This document shows positions 17,527-25,850 of a stretch of 64,000 bases of DNA, piece after piece. Positions within the stretch are counted from its first letter, which is position 1. Each line of letters starts with the position of its first letter. This DNA is from Streptomyces shenzhenensis (GTDB taxonomy: Bacteria > Actinomycetota > Actinomycetes > Streptomycetales > Streptomycetaceae), in assembly GCF_003688995.1 (NCBI RefSeq), contig NZ_PENI01000007.1, positions 62,001-126,000 of the forward strand. Reading direction: 5' to 3'. The notes under the pieces are model-generated. The model was not told the DNA's origin, ran no database searches, and saw nothing but the letters and a program-made list of their open reading frames with translations. The position numbers and the translations under genes were made by a program.

Positions 17527-18695
17527 CCGGCGCGCCCCCGCCCCACCCCGGGTTGGCCGGCGGGCCGGTCTACCTGGACCACAACGCCACCACGCCCGTC
17601 GACCCGCGGGTCGCCGAGGCGATGGCGCCGTATCTGACCGACTTCTTCGGCAACCCCTCCAGCGGCCATCCCTACGGCGCCGAGCCCCGCCGGGCACTGG
17701 CCGAGGCGCGCGAGCGGGTGGCCGCCCTGGTCGGGGCCCGGCCTGCCGAGATCGTCTTCACCGCCTCGGGCTCCGAAGCGAACCTGCTCGCCCTGCGCGG
17801 CGCGGTGCTGGCCTCGGGCCGCGCCCGGCCCCATGTGATCACCCAGGCCACCGAGCATCCGGCCGTGCTGGAGACGGCGCGGGCCCTGGAGCGGCTGCAC
17901 GGCGCGCGGGTGACGGTGCTGCCGGTCGACGGCGCCGGGCTGGTCGACCCGGCCGCGCTGGCCGCCGCCCTCACCGAGGAGACGGTGCTGGTGTCGGTGA
18001 TGGCCGCCAACAACGAGACCGGCGCCCTCCAGCCGATCGCCGAACTGGCCGGCCTCGCCCGCACCCGCGGTGCGCTGTTCCACTGCGACGCCGCCCAGGC
18101 CGCCGGGAAGCTTCCCGTCGACGTCCGGCTCCTCGGGGTCGATCTGCTGACCGTCGTCGGACACAAGATGTACGCGCCCAAGGCCGTGGCCGCCCTCTAC
18201 GTACGCGACGGGGTGCGGCTCGAGCCGGTGGTCCACGGCGGCGGCCAGGAGCGCGGCCTGCGCGCCGGCACCGAGAACGTGGCCCTGGCCGTCGCGCTGG
18301 GCACCGCCGCGCGCCTCGCCGCCGATGAGCTGGCCGCCGGCCGGGCCGCGCGGACCGCGGCGCTGCGCGACGGACTCCAGCGGCGGCTGACCGAGGGGCT
18401 GCCCGGCCGCGTCCACCTCAACGGCCCGGCCGTGGACCGGCTGCCGAACACGCTCAACGTCAGCATCGACGGCGCCCTCGGGGCCGAACTCCTCGCCGCC
18501 TGCCCCGAGATCGCGGCCGCCACCGGTTCGGCCTGCCACAGCGGCAGACACGAGCCGTCGCCCGTGCTGACGGCCATGGGCCTGCCCGCTGCGCGGGCGC
18601 TGGGGGCGCTGCGGCTCTCGCTGGGCCGCTGGAGCCACGGCGGCGAGGTCGAGACTGCGGCAACCGCCCTGATCCGTGCGGCTGCCGCACGGTGA
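17523..18695 (+). CDS. Cysteine desulfurase (NifS/IscS-like)
   Basis: A 390-residue PLP enzyme that converts cysteine to alanine and transfers sulfur as a persulfide. It starts with YLDHNATTPVDPRV, has His112 (ATEHPAV) over the PLP ring, Lys215 forming the Schiff base (VVGHKMYAPK), GGGQERGLRAGTENV and the active Cys338 in GSACHSG. The length matches group I enzymes. It is coupled to a 37-residue ORF and has no iscU, mnmA or dnd genes beside it, so the sulfur acceptor (Fe-S, thiolated tRNA, or other) cannot be named. The next gene is convergent. Confidence 0.92.
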   Translation: MTGAPPPHPGLAGGPVYLDHNATTPVDPRVAEAMAPYLTDFFGNPSSGHPYGAEPRRALAEARERVAALVGARPAEIVFTASGSEANLLALRGAVLASGRARPHVITQATEHPAVLETARALERLHGARVTVLPVDGAGLVDPAALAAALTEETVLVSVMAANNETGALQPIAELAGLARTRGALFHCDAAQAAGKLPVDVRLLGVDLLTVVGHKMYAPKAVAALYVRDGVRLEPVVHGGGQERGLRAGTENVALAVALGTAARLAADELAAGRAARTAALRDGLQRRLTEGLPGRVHLNGPAVDRLPNTLNVSIDGALGAELLAACPEIAAATGSACHSGRHEPSPVLTAMGLPAARALGALRLSLGRWSHGGEVETAATALIRAAAAR

Positions 18696-18740
18696 CCGGG
18701 CCGGCGAACACCCGGTGACCCGGCACACCCGAGGCGGACG

Positions 18741-19370
18741 TCAGGGCGGACCCGGGGGGCCCGCCGGCTTCGCCGGCTCGGGTCCCGGGCCGTTCGCACC
18801 GCTGCGCGCCGCACGGCGCGCACCGGCGACGACCGCGGTGACGGCCGCGGCGATGTCCGCGCGGGCGGTCGGAGTGGGGTCGAAGGAGTTGTGGATCGAG
18901 AAGCCCTCGACGAGCGCGTCCAGGGTGCGTGCCGTAGTGGCGTCGAAGTGCCGCGCGAGCGCGGATCTGCTGGCGTACATCCACGACCGCATGACCGGAC
19001 GCAGCGCCGCGTTGCGCGCCGCGAACGCGTAGAGCTCGTAGCAGAGCAGCAGTTCCCGCGGGCTGCCCAGGGTGTCCCCGCAGATGATCTCGACGACGGC
19101 GGCCCCGGCCTCCTCGGGTGTCCGTGCGGCGTCCAGCAGGGCGCGGTAGCGCTCGGACATGGACTCGGCGAGCCGGGTGAACGCCTCGGTGAGCAGGTGC
19201 TGCATGTCGTCGAAGTAGTAGGTGAGCGAGCCCAGCGGAACACCGGCCGCCTGGGCGATCTTGCGGTAGGTGACGTTGATGGCCCCGTGTTCGGCGATCA
19301 CGTCGAGCGCCGCGTCGATGATGCGGTCGCGTCGTGCGGGGTCGTTCGGCCCGCGTGATGTCCCTGCCAT
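18741..19370 (-). CDS. TetR family transcriptional regulator
   Basis: A 209-residue regulator. The N-terminal helix-turn-helix is RRDRIIDAALDVIAEHGAINVTYRKIAQAAGVPLGSLTYYFDDMQHLL, the standard TetR signature. The C-terminal ligand domain is unremarkable and the tail is Pro-rich (PAKPAGPPGPP). ATG 19370 has GGGAG 8 nt upstream. It is divergent from a 12-helix MFS exporter, with a TGTACA-TT-TGTACA repeat between, the classic arrangement in which a TetR protein represses an efflux gene and itself. Confidence 0.93.
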   Translation of the reverse strand: MAGTSRGPNDPARRDRIIDAALDVIAEHGAINVTYRKIAQAAGVPLGSLTYYFDDMQHLLTEAFTRLAESMSERYRALLDAARTPEEAGAAVVEIICGDTLGSPRELLLCYELYAFAARNAALRPVMRSWMYASRSALARHFDATTARTLDALVEGFSIHNSFDPTPTARADIAAAVTAVVAGARRAARSGANGPGPEPAKPAGPPGPP

Positions 19371-19412
19371 ACCGATGTCTCCCGTTGCCCCTACACGGCG
19401 CCCGGCCAAGTA

Positions 19413-19426
19413 TGTACATTTGTACA
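19413..19426. promoter_or_regulatory. Candidate TetR operator
   Basis: TGTACATTTGTACA: two TGTACA arms separated by TT, 42 bp upstream of the tetR start and 70 bp upstream of the MFS gene. It is also AT-richer than its surroundings and probably overlaps a promoter. Confidence 0.55.
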
Positions 19427-19496
19427 CGTCGTCTGGCGCGGCCGTCACCCTCACGGATCCGCGCCTCCTGTTCGTCCACTGCGGAGACACTGCCCG

Positions 19497-20759
19497 ATGG
19501 ATCTCGCCATGCGCCGACGACGTCGGTCACTGTACGTGTTCTTCTTCATCCCCGGCATCGCCATGTCGTCATGGGTGACCCGGACCCCGGACGTCCGCGA
19601 CCGGCTCGACGCCTCCACGGCCCAGATGGGGCTCGTCCTGTTCGGCCTCTCGGTCGGCTCCATGCTCGGCATCCTCTGCTCCGGCCGGCTGGTCGCCCGT
19701 TACGGCTCCAGGCCCGTCATCGGCCTGGGCACGTCCCTGGTGATCGCCAGCACCGCCGTCATCGCGGCGGGCAGCTACCTGTCCTCGGCCGCCGTCGTCA
19801 CCGCGGGGCTCTTCACGTTCGGCGCGGGCACGGGATCGGGCGAGGTCGCGGTCAACATCGACGGCGCGGACGTCGAACGGGCCACCGGGACCACGGTGTT
19901 GCCGGTCCTGCACGGCTTCTTCAGCCTGGGCACGGTCATCGGCGCGGTCGCGGGCATCGCCGCCACGGCGGGCGGGTTTCCCACCCACTGGCATCTCGCG
20001 GTGACCACCCTGGTGTCCGCCGTGGCGTTCGGGTTCGCGTTCCGTGCCGTGCCCGCGGGCGTCGGACGCCGCGAGAACCGGTCCACCCGTTCCGCGGGGC
20101 ACTCCTCCGGCCGGCTGTGGCGGGAGTCCAAGCTGCTGCTGATCGGCGCCGTCGTGCTGGCCATGGCCCTCGCGGAGGGTGCGGCCAACGACTGGCTGCC
20201 GCTGCTGATGGTCGACGGACACGGGCTCGACCCGGCGCTCGGCTCCCTCGTCTACGCCGGTTTCGCCGCGGCGATGGCCCTGGGGCGGTTCGGCGGCGGC
20301 TTCTTCGTCGAGCGGTACGGCCGGGGCACCGTGGTCCGGGCCAGCGCCCTGTCCGCGTCCCTGGGGCTCATCCTGGTGATCTTCTCCGACAGCGCGGTGC
20401 TCGCCGGAACGGCCGTACTGCTGTGGGGACTCGGCGCCTCGCTCGGGTTCCCGCTGACACTGTCCGCGGCGGGCGACTCCGGCCCGGACCAGACGGCACG
20501 GGTGAGCCTCGTGGCGACCGTCGGATACGTCGCCTTCCTCGTCGGGCCGCCCGGTCTCGGCTTCCTGGGCGACCACTTCGGTCTGCGCACCGCGATGATC
20601 GCCGTGCTGGCCTGCACCATCGTGGCCGTGGTGATCGCCCCCGCCGTCAACGCCCCCCGCGCCGCCGGGACCTCGGGCTCGCCCCTGCCCGCGCCGGCCG
20701 ACGCCGCCGTACCCGCGGAATCCGAACGGACAGGTCCGCAGGGCCAGTCGGGCGGCTGA
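19497..20759 (+). CDS. MFS transporter, YbjJ-like
   Basis: A 420-residue inner membrane exporter with about 12 predicted helices in two halves. Motif A-like loops are GRLVARYGSRPVIGLG (between helices 2 and 3) and GGFFVERYGRGTVVRAS in the second half. The extreme C-terminus is a soluble Pro/Ala-rich tail. It is a paralogue of the transporter fragment at 2-955, sharing motifs in the second half. The divergent tetR and its palindrome suggest induction by the exported compound, whose identity is unknown. Confidence 0.9.
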   Translation: MDLAMRRRRRSLYVFFFIPGIAMSSWVTRTPDVRDRLDASTAQMGLVLFGLSVGSMLGILCSGRLVARYGSRPVIGLGTSLVIASTAVIAAGSYLSSAAVVTAGLFTFGAGTGSGEVAVNIDGADVERATGTTVLPVLHGFFSLGTVIGAVAGIAATAGGFPTHWHLAVTTLVSAVAFGFAFRAVPAGVGRRENRSTRSAGHSSGRLWRESKLLLIGAVVLAMALAEGAANDWLPLLMVDGHGLDPALGSLVYAGFAAAMALGRFGGGFFVERYGRGTVVRASALSASLGLILVIFSDSAVLAGTAVLLWGLGASLGFPLTLSAAGDSGPDQTARVSLVATVGYVAFLVGPPGLGFLGDHFGLRTAMIAVLACTIVAVVIAPAVNAPRAAGTSGSPLPAPADAAVPAESERTGPQGQSGG

Positions 20760-20792
20760 GCGGTCTCCCGCACCGACCGTGACCGCGACGAC

Positions 20793-20817
20793 GGACCCCG
20801 TTGTCCCGACGGGGTCC
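20793..20817 (+). terminator. Hairpin after the MFS gene
   Basis: Perfect 9-bp stem (arm GGACCCCGT), 7-nt loop, 34 bp after the stop codon; followed by a second short GC palindrome. Confidence 0.65.
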
Positions 20818-20880
20818 CCGGATCCGGGGAAGCGTGCGCGTCGCGCGCAACCCACCCGGCCGCGCGCCGTTGTTCCGGGC

Positions 20881-21318
20881 ATGAAGATCCACACACGAGC
20901 CGGTCTGCTGCTGGGCTGCGGCCTCGCGGTGACCGGCGCCGCCCTGGCCCCCGTGGTCGTCGCCGCCGACGCCCCCGCGGCCTCCCGGGACGCCTATGTC
21001 GAGAGCACGCTGTACTTCGGGACCGAACGGCCCGGCGGCGGCACGCCGGTGACCGAGGCGCAGTTCCAGCGGTTCCTCGACACCCAGGTCACCCCCCGTT
21101 TCCCGGACGGACTGACCGTGGACACGGTGCGCGGCCAGTACCGGGACCGCTTCGGGGCGATCGAGAAGGAACGCTCCTACCAGGTGATCGTCCTCTATCC
21201 GGCCGGTGGCGCACCGGCCGCCGACGCAAAGCTGGAGAGCATTCGGCGTCGGTACGAGAAGACGTTCCAGCAGGAGTCGGTCGGCCGCGTCGACGAGGCC
21301 GTCCGCGCCTCGTTCTGA
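20881..21318 (+). CDS. DUF3574 secreted protein
   Basis: A 145-residue exported protein. Residues 1-29 are a signal peptide (MKIHTRAGLLLGCGLAVTGA, then Ala-Val-rich to VVAADA). The mature part carries the DUF3574 pattern YVESTLYFGTERPGGGTPV, FLDTQVTPRFPDGLTV and GQYRD. The family's function is not known; its fold is a small alpha/beta sandwich. No convincing ribosome binding site is seen, but the signal peptide fixes the ATG well. A terminator hairpin separates it from the MFS gene, so it is probably transcribed alone. Confidence 0.85.
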   Translation: MKIHTRAGLLLGCGLAVTGAALAPVVVAADAPAASRDAYVESTLYFGTERPGGGTPVTEAQFQRFLDTQVTPRFPDGLTVDTVRGQYRDRFGAIEKERSYQVIVLYPAGGAPAADAKLESIRRRYEKTFQQESVGRVDEAVRASF

Positions 21319-21455
21319 CCGTGCTCCGCGCTGCCCGCCGATGCCGGTCCGAGTGCCGTCCCCGCGCCCGCCGCCACCGGGGAGCAGACATCCGTTCCGG
21401 GTGCCGCCCCGGCGCCTCCACGGTGGCGCGGTGATGACCCAGCCCCGACCGTGCG

Positions 21456-21923
21456 GTGGCTGTCGGGCCGGAGTTCCGCAGGCTGGAAGCGGCATGGATC
21501 GAGGGGGTCGCCGCGATGGCCCGTGCGGGCGCCCAGGTCGTCGTCGACGAGGTCTTCCTCGGCGGCGCGGACTCGCGGCGGCGCCGGCGGCGGGCGCTGG
21601 GCGGGCTGCGGGTGCTGTGGGTCGGTGTCAGGTGTGACGGTGCGGTCGCCGCGGGCCGTGAGGTCGCACGGGGCGACCGGATCGCCGGCATGGCCGCGCC
21701 CCGGGCGGATCCGGTCCACCGGGGCGTGGTCCACGACCTGGAGGTGGACACCACCCACAGCGAGTCGATGGGGTGCGCGCGGGCCATCGCCGTACACGTC
21801 GTGCGATCGGCGGCCCGGCTGTCCGCCGGGTTTGAAGGCGGCTCCCCGGAATGCGGTCCGGGGTCTCCGCGCTCCGGTCCGGCTGCGCCGTCGCGGCGGG
21901 GGCCGGGGCACTCCTCCAGGTAG
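21456..21923 (+). pseudogene. Truncated chloramphenicol 3-O-phosphotransferase
   Basis: The frame reads [59 protein letters not shown] and [22 protein letters not shown], which is the C-terminal two thirds of chloramphenicol phosphotransferase. The N-terminal P-loop (GGSSSGKS in the family), needed for ATP binding, is absent, and the 137 bp upstream do not encode it in any frame. The tail after about 21815 is also unlike the family. It should be inactive. The intact enzyme modifies the 3-hydroxyl of chloramphenicol in producers and relatives. Confidence 0.65.
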
Positions 21924-22385
21924 TCATGCGCCGGACGGTGACACCGCGGCGTGCGGACAGGCGGCGGGGGCGGCGGCCGATGCCTGCGGTGACGCCGTGA
22001 CCTGGCCATGTGAAGGGCTCGGGCGGCCGGCGGGCTCGGGCGCCGACCGGGGGTGAGGGGCCGGCCGGGCCCTGCCGCCGCCCGCCGCGGCCCGGTTCCC
22101 CCGATTGCGGGGCGGGCGGTCGGCGTCTAGGGCGAGGCCCCCGCCGTGCGGTGGTGTCCTGTGCTCGGAGTGCGTACGCGCCGCCCAGGGTCGGCGCCGC
22201 CATCGGGCATGCCCGCGGGCGCGTCGCCGGGACCGAACGCGGGGACGGGGTTGGGCCGTTCGGACGCGCCGGACGGTCGCGCCGTGGGCCGATTCCGCCG
22301 GTTGGTCCATCGGGCCGAACGGGTCGGTGGCGAACACCGGCCCGCACCGTCTCCCGTGCTTCCATCGCGCCAGGAGGCATTTGTC
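21924..22385. other. 462-bp gap, no gene recognised
   Basis: Extremely GC-rich sequence between the phosphotransferase remnant and a small ORF. Open frames on both strands have Arg/Pro/Gly-rich, low-information translations typical of non-coding high-GC DNA. Confidence 0.4.
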
Positions 22386-22541
22386 ATGGCTGACGAGCGA
22401 CAGCAGGATCCGCGGTCCCGACCACCCGCGTCGCGGCCCGGCGTGCCGGCCGCGGCCACCCCGGTGTCCGTCCGCACCGGGGTTCCGGCCCGCGCTCTGT
22501 CCGCCCAGCGCCGACAACGTTGTCCACACGTGCCTTTATGA
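22386..22541 (+). CDS. Small 51-residue ORF, unknown
   Basis: ATG with a full AGGAGG Shine-Dalgarno 9 nt upstream, the best ribosome site in the neighbourhood. The peptide starts MADERQQDPRSRPPAS and ends RRQRCPHVPL; it is basic and Pro/Arg-rich, with one Cys. I do not recognise a family. It could be a short real gene or the 5' stub of a decayed one, since it lies next to a pseudogene. The P450 gene begins 324 bp downstream, too far for coupling. Confidence 0.3.
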   Translation: MADERQQDPRSRPPASRPGVPAAATPVSVRTGVPARALSAQRRQRCPHVPL

Positions 22542-22865
22542 CCGGGCAGGCATCATTGCCGACGCCCGGCCGGACCGCCTCGGGAGGCGCCGCCGCCCAC
22601 GCCGACCTCCGGTCGGCCGCGGGGCCGTCACGCTGAGCGGTGACGGCCGGCGATGAGATCCCGGGCCGACTCCCCGGCCCGTGGCGCGGCCGGGCCGCAC
22701 TCGTCGAAGCGGGCCACCGCCCGGCCGAGGACCGCGTCTCCTCCTCGTCTCCTCCTCGTCCACCCCGGGCCTCCGGCGATGCCGTCGGGCTCACCGGCGG
22801 CCTCCGCCGCCCGTGGACACCACCCATGTCGTACCTGTCGTACCACTGCCCCAAGGAGCCATCCG

Positions 22866-24071
22866 ATGACCGGGAACGATGAGACCGTCACCTGCCCGTT
22901 CGACTTCAGCGACGCCCTGGATTTCGACCCCGTTCTCGCGGACCTGATGAACCGCGACAAACCGGTACGGATCCGACTCCCCCACGGCGATGCCGATGCC
23001 TGGCTGATCACCAGCTTCGACTCGGTCAAGCAGGTGACCACCGACCACCGGTTCAGCCGGGCGGGCATCATCGGCCGCGACTACCCCCGGATGACGCCGG
23101 AGCCCATCGTCTCGCCCGAGTCGATCAACGTGATGGACCCGCCGCAGAGCAGCCGGGTCCGGCACCTGGCCTCGCAGGCCTTCACCCAGCAGCACGTCGA
23201 GACCATGCGGCCCCGGATCGTCCGGCTCGCGGACCAGCTGCTGGACGACATGGAGCAGCAGGGGCCGCCGGCCGATCTGGTCCAGCGCCTGTCCGACCCG
23301 CTTCCCCAGCAGACCGTCCTCGACCTGCTCGGCATCGAACGGGACGAATGGCCCCGGATCCAGAAGTCCCTGCACCAGCTGCTCGTCGTGGGCGAGGGCA
23401 ACAAGGATGCCGCCGCCAACGCCAAGGCCGAGTTGACCGCCTGTTTCGCCGAACTCGTCGAGCAGCGCCGGACGTCACCGGGTACGGACATCATCAGCGC
23501 GATGGCCGCGGCCCGGGAGGGTCAGGAACAGCTCGACGACAAGGAACTGGCGGTCATGACCCTGGTGCTGGCGCTCAGCGGCCAGGACACGGCGACCTGC
23601 GAGATCAGCGACATCATGTTCCTGCTGCTGACCCACCCCGAACTGATGGAGTACGTCAGGAGCCGGCCCGGGAAACTGCCCGACGTCCTGCACGAGTTGC
23701 TCCGCTACATCCCGTTCCGCAAGGGCGTCGGGATTCCCCGGGTGGCTCTCGAGGACGTGGAACTGGACGGTGTGCTGATCCGTGCGGGCGAGTACGTCCA
23801 TGTGTCGTACCTGACGGCCAACCGCGAGCCTGAGCGCTACCCGGATCCGCACGTCATCGACGTGGACCGGCCCAACACGCCCCATATGACGTTCGGTTGG
23901 GGCGGCCACCGGTGCATCGCGATGCCGTTGGCCATGGCGGAGCTCGAAGTGGCCATCGGGCGGCTCCTGGAGCGGTTCCCCGGCCTGCGGCTCGCGGTGG
24001 CACCGCAGGAGGTGAAGTGGGACACGGCGACGATCCGCCGGTTCCCGCTGGAACTGCCGGTGGCCTGGTAG
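22866..24071 (+). CDS. Cytochrome P450
   Basis: A 401-residue soluble bacterial P450. The oxygen-binding I-helix contains ALSGQDTAT near residue 240, the ExxR motif is in HELLRYIP, and the haem loop is MTFGWGGHRCIAM with Cys350 as axial ligand. It ends RRFPLELPVAW, a common Streptomyces CYP tail. ATG 22866 has AAGGAG 7 nt upstream. It would insert oxygen into a small substrate using external ferredoxin and reductase, not encoded here. Benzoylformate decarboxylase lies 95 bp downstream on the same strand, so a shared aromatic pathway is likely. Substrate unknown. Confidence 0.92.
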   Translation: MTGNDETVTCPFDFSDALDFDPVLADLMNRDKPVRIRLPHGDADAWLITSFDSVKQVTTDHRFSRAGIIGRDYPRMTPEPIVSPESINVMDPPQSSRVRHLASQAFTQQHVETMRPRIVRLADQLLDDMEQQGPPADLVQRLSDPLPQQTVLDLLGIERDEWPRIQKSLHQLLVVGEGNKDAAANAKAELTACFAELVEQRRTSPGTDIISAMAAAREGQEQLDDKELAVMTLVLALSGQDTATCEISDIMFLLLTHPELMEYVRSRPGKLPDVLHELLRYIPFRKGVGIPRVALEDVELDGVLIRAGEYVHVSYLTANREPERYPDPHVIDVDRPNTPHMTFGWGGHRCIAMPLAMAELEVAIGRLLERFPGLRLAVAPQEVKWDTATIRRFPLELPVAW

Positions 24072-24166
24072 GAGACGGCTCACGTCCGCGGGTGGGAGGT
24101 GCCCCGTCCCACCCGCGGCCCCGGGCCGCACCGAGACGGCACGACGAGAAGGAGTGGCGGCGTCCA

Positions 24167-25777
24167 GTGGCTCAGACATCAACCGTTCGCAGCGTGACCT
24201 ACGACCTGCTGCGCGCCCTCGGGCTGACCACCGTCTTCGGCAACCCCGGTTCGACGGAACAGCCCTTCCTGCAGGAATTTCCCGACGACTTCACCTATGT
24301 GATGGCGCTTCAGGAGGCCTCGGTCATCGCCATGGCCGACGCCTTCGCCCAGGTCACCCGGCGCCCCGCGGTGGTCAACGTGCACTCCTCGGCGGGCATG
24401 GGCAACGCCGTGGGCAACCTGGTCACCGCGTACCACGGGAACACCCCGCTGATCGTCACCTCCGGGCAGCAGCACCGCGGCATGCTCATCGGCGATCCCT
24501 ACCTGGCCAATCGTGAGGCGACCACGCTGCCCAAGCCCTGGGTGAAGTGGTCCTACGAGCCCGTACGCGCCGAGGACGTTCCGGACGCGTTCATGCGGGC
24601 CTATGCGACGGCGCTCCAGCCGCCGGCCGGGCCGGTCTATCTGTCGATTCCGCTGGACGACTGGAAGCAGCCGCTGGCCGGGCCCGCCCGGCTGCGCGCC
24701 GTCAGCGAGCGGACGGCCCCCGACGAGCGGCGGCTGCGGCACTTCGCCGACCTGATCTCGGCCAGCAGCCGGCCCGCCCTGGTCTTCGGCCCTGAGGTGG
24801 ACCGCAGCGGCGGCTGGGACGCGGCGGTCGCCCTGGCGGAGAAGCTGCGCGCGGCCGTGTACGGGGCCCCGCTGCTCGACCGCGCCTCCTTCCCCGAGGA
24901 CCATCCGCTCTTCGGCGGCCCGCTCGGGCTGTCCATCAAGGCCATCGGCGACCGCATGGCCGGACACGACCTGGTCGTCATGATCGGCGGCGAGGTGTTC
25001 CGGTACTACCCGTACGTACCCGGCGACTGTCTCCCGGCCGGGACGCGGCTGCTGCAGATCACCGCCGATCCCGAAGTCGCCGCGGCGGCACGGGTGGGCG
25101 ACAGCCTCCTGGGTGACACGAGGACCGTCATCGAGCGGCTCGTGGACCTGGTCGCCGAGGGGTCGGCACGCCGTGTCCCCGAACCGATGGAGAGGCCCCG
25201 GGAACTGCCGCCGACGCCGGGCCGCCCGCTGACTCCCCCGGAGGTGTACGCCGTCCTCAGCAAGGTCAGGCCGCCGGACGCCGTCATCGTCAACGAATCG
25301 ACCTCCACCATGGCGCAGCAGGTCGAGTGGCTGCCGACCGTCAGATCCGGATCGTTCTTCGCCACGGCCAGCGGCGGCATCGGCTGGGGCACCCCGGCGG
25401 CCGTCGGGGTCGCGCTCGGGGATCGGGTCAGGGGCGCCCGGCGGCCCGTCATCGGTCTCATCGGCGACGGCTCGTTCCAGTACTCCGTCCAGGCCATCTG
25501 GACGGCCGCCCAGCACAGGCTGCCGATCGTCTATGTGGTCATGCGCAACCACGAGTACTCCATCCTCAAGTCCTTCGCGGAGCTGGAGGGGACTCCCGGC
25601 GTGCCCGGGCTCGATCTGCCCGGCATCGACGTCGCCTCCGTGGCGCGCGGCTTCGGCTGCCACGCCGTCGACGTCGACACCACCGAGGACCTGGAGCGCG
25701 CGTTCACCCGGGCCCTCGCCGCCGACACCCCGACGGTCGTCGTGGTCCCCACCCAGCCCCAGAAGGCGGCGCTGTAG
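24167..25777 (+). CDS. mdlC: Benzoylformate decarboxylase
   Basis: A 536-residue ThDP enzyme that should convert phenylglyoxylate (benzoylformate) to benzaldehyde and CO2. It matches the MdlC pattern: FGNPGSTEQPFLQEFP, catalytic Glu50 (ALQEASVIAMADAFAQ), active-site His73 (NVHSSAGMGNAVG), LPKPWVKWSYEPVRAEDVP, and the ThDP-Mg site GDGSFQYSVQAIW with VMRNHEYSILKSF. Length is typical. GTG start with AAGGAG 13 nt upstream, a rather long spacing. Mandelate dehydrogenase and benzaldehyde dehydrogenase genes are not in the window. The adjacent P450 may feed or use the same aromatic intermediate. Confidence 0.9.
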   Translation: MAQTSTVRSVTYDLLRALGLTTVFGNPGSTEQPFLQEFPDDFTYVMALQEASVIAMADAFAQVTRRPAVVNVHSSAGMGNAVGNLVTAYHGNTPLIVTSGQQHRGMLIGDPYLANREATTLPKPWVKWSYEPVRAEDVPDAFMRAYATALQPPAGPVYLSIPLDDWKQPLAGPARLRAVSERTAPDERRLRHFADLISASSRPALVFGPEVDRSGGWDAAVALAEKLRAAVYGAPLLDRASFPEDHPLFGGPLGLSIKAIGDRMAGHDLVVMIGGEVFRYYPYVPGDCLPAGTRLLQITADPEVAAAARVGDSLLGDTRTVIERLVDLVAEGSARRVPEPMERPRELPPTPGRPLTPPEVYAVLSKVRPPDAVIVNESTSTMAQQVEWLPTVRSGSFFATASGGIGWGTPAAVGVALGDRVRGARRPVIGLIGDGSFQYSVQAIWTAAQHRLPIVYVVMRNHEYSILKSFAELEGTPGVPGLDLPGIDVASVARGFGCHAVDVDTTEDLERAFTRALAADTPTVVVVPTQPQKAAL

Positions 25778-25813
25778 CGGCGGCCGCCCGGTCCGGCAGC
25801 CCGTTCGTTCCGC

Positions 25814-25844
25814 TTGACCTTGTCGCTGCGACAACGTTTCTACT
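25814..25844 (+). promoter_or_regulatory. MerR-type promoter with dyad in the spacer
   Basis: -35 TTGACC (25814-25819) and -10 TCTACT (25839-25844) are 19 bp apart. The spacer holds a perfect dyad TTGTCGC-T-GCGACAA (25820-25834). The long spacer and dyad are diagnostic for MerR activation by DNA distortion. The -10 ends 6 bp before the merR ATG, so the mRNA probably starts at or next to the initiation codon (leaderless). Confidence 0.75.
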
Positions 25845-25850
25845 GATGTC

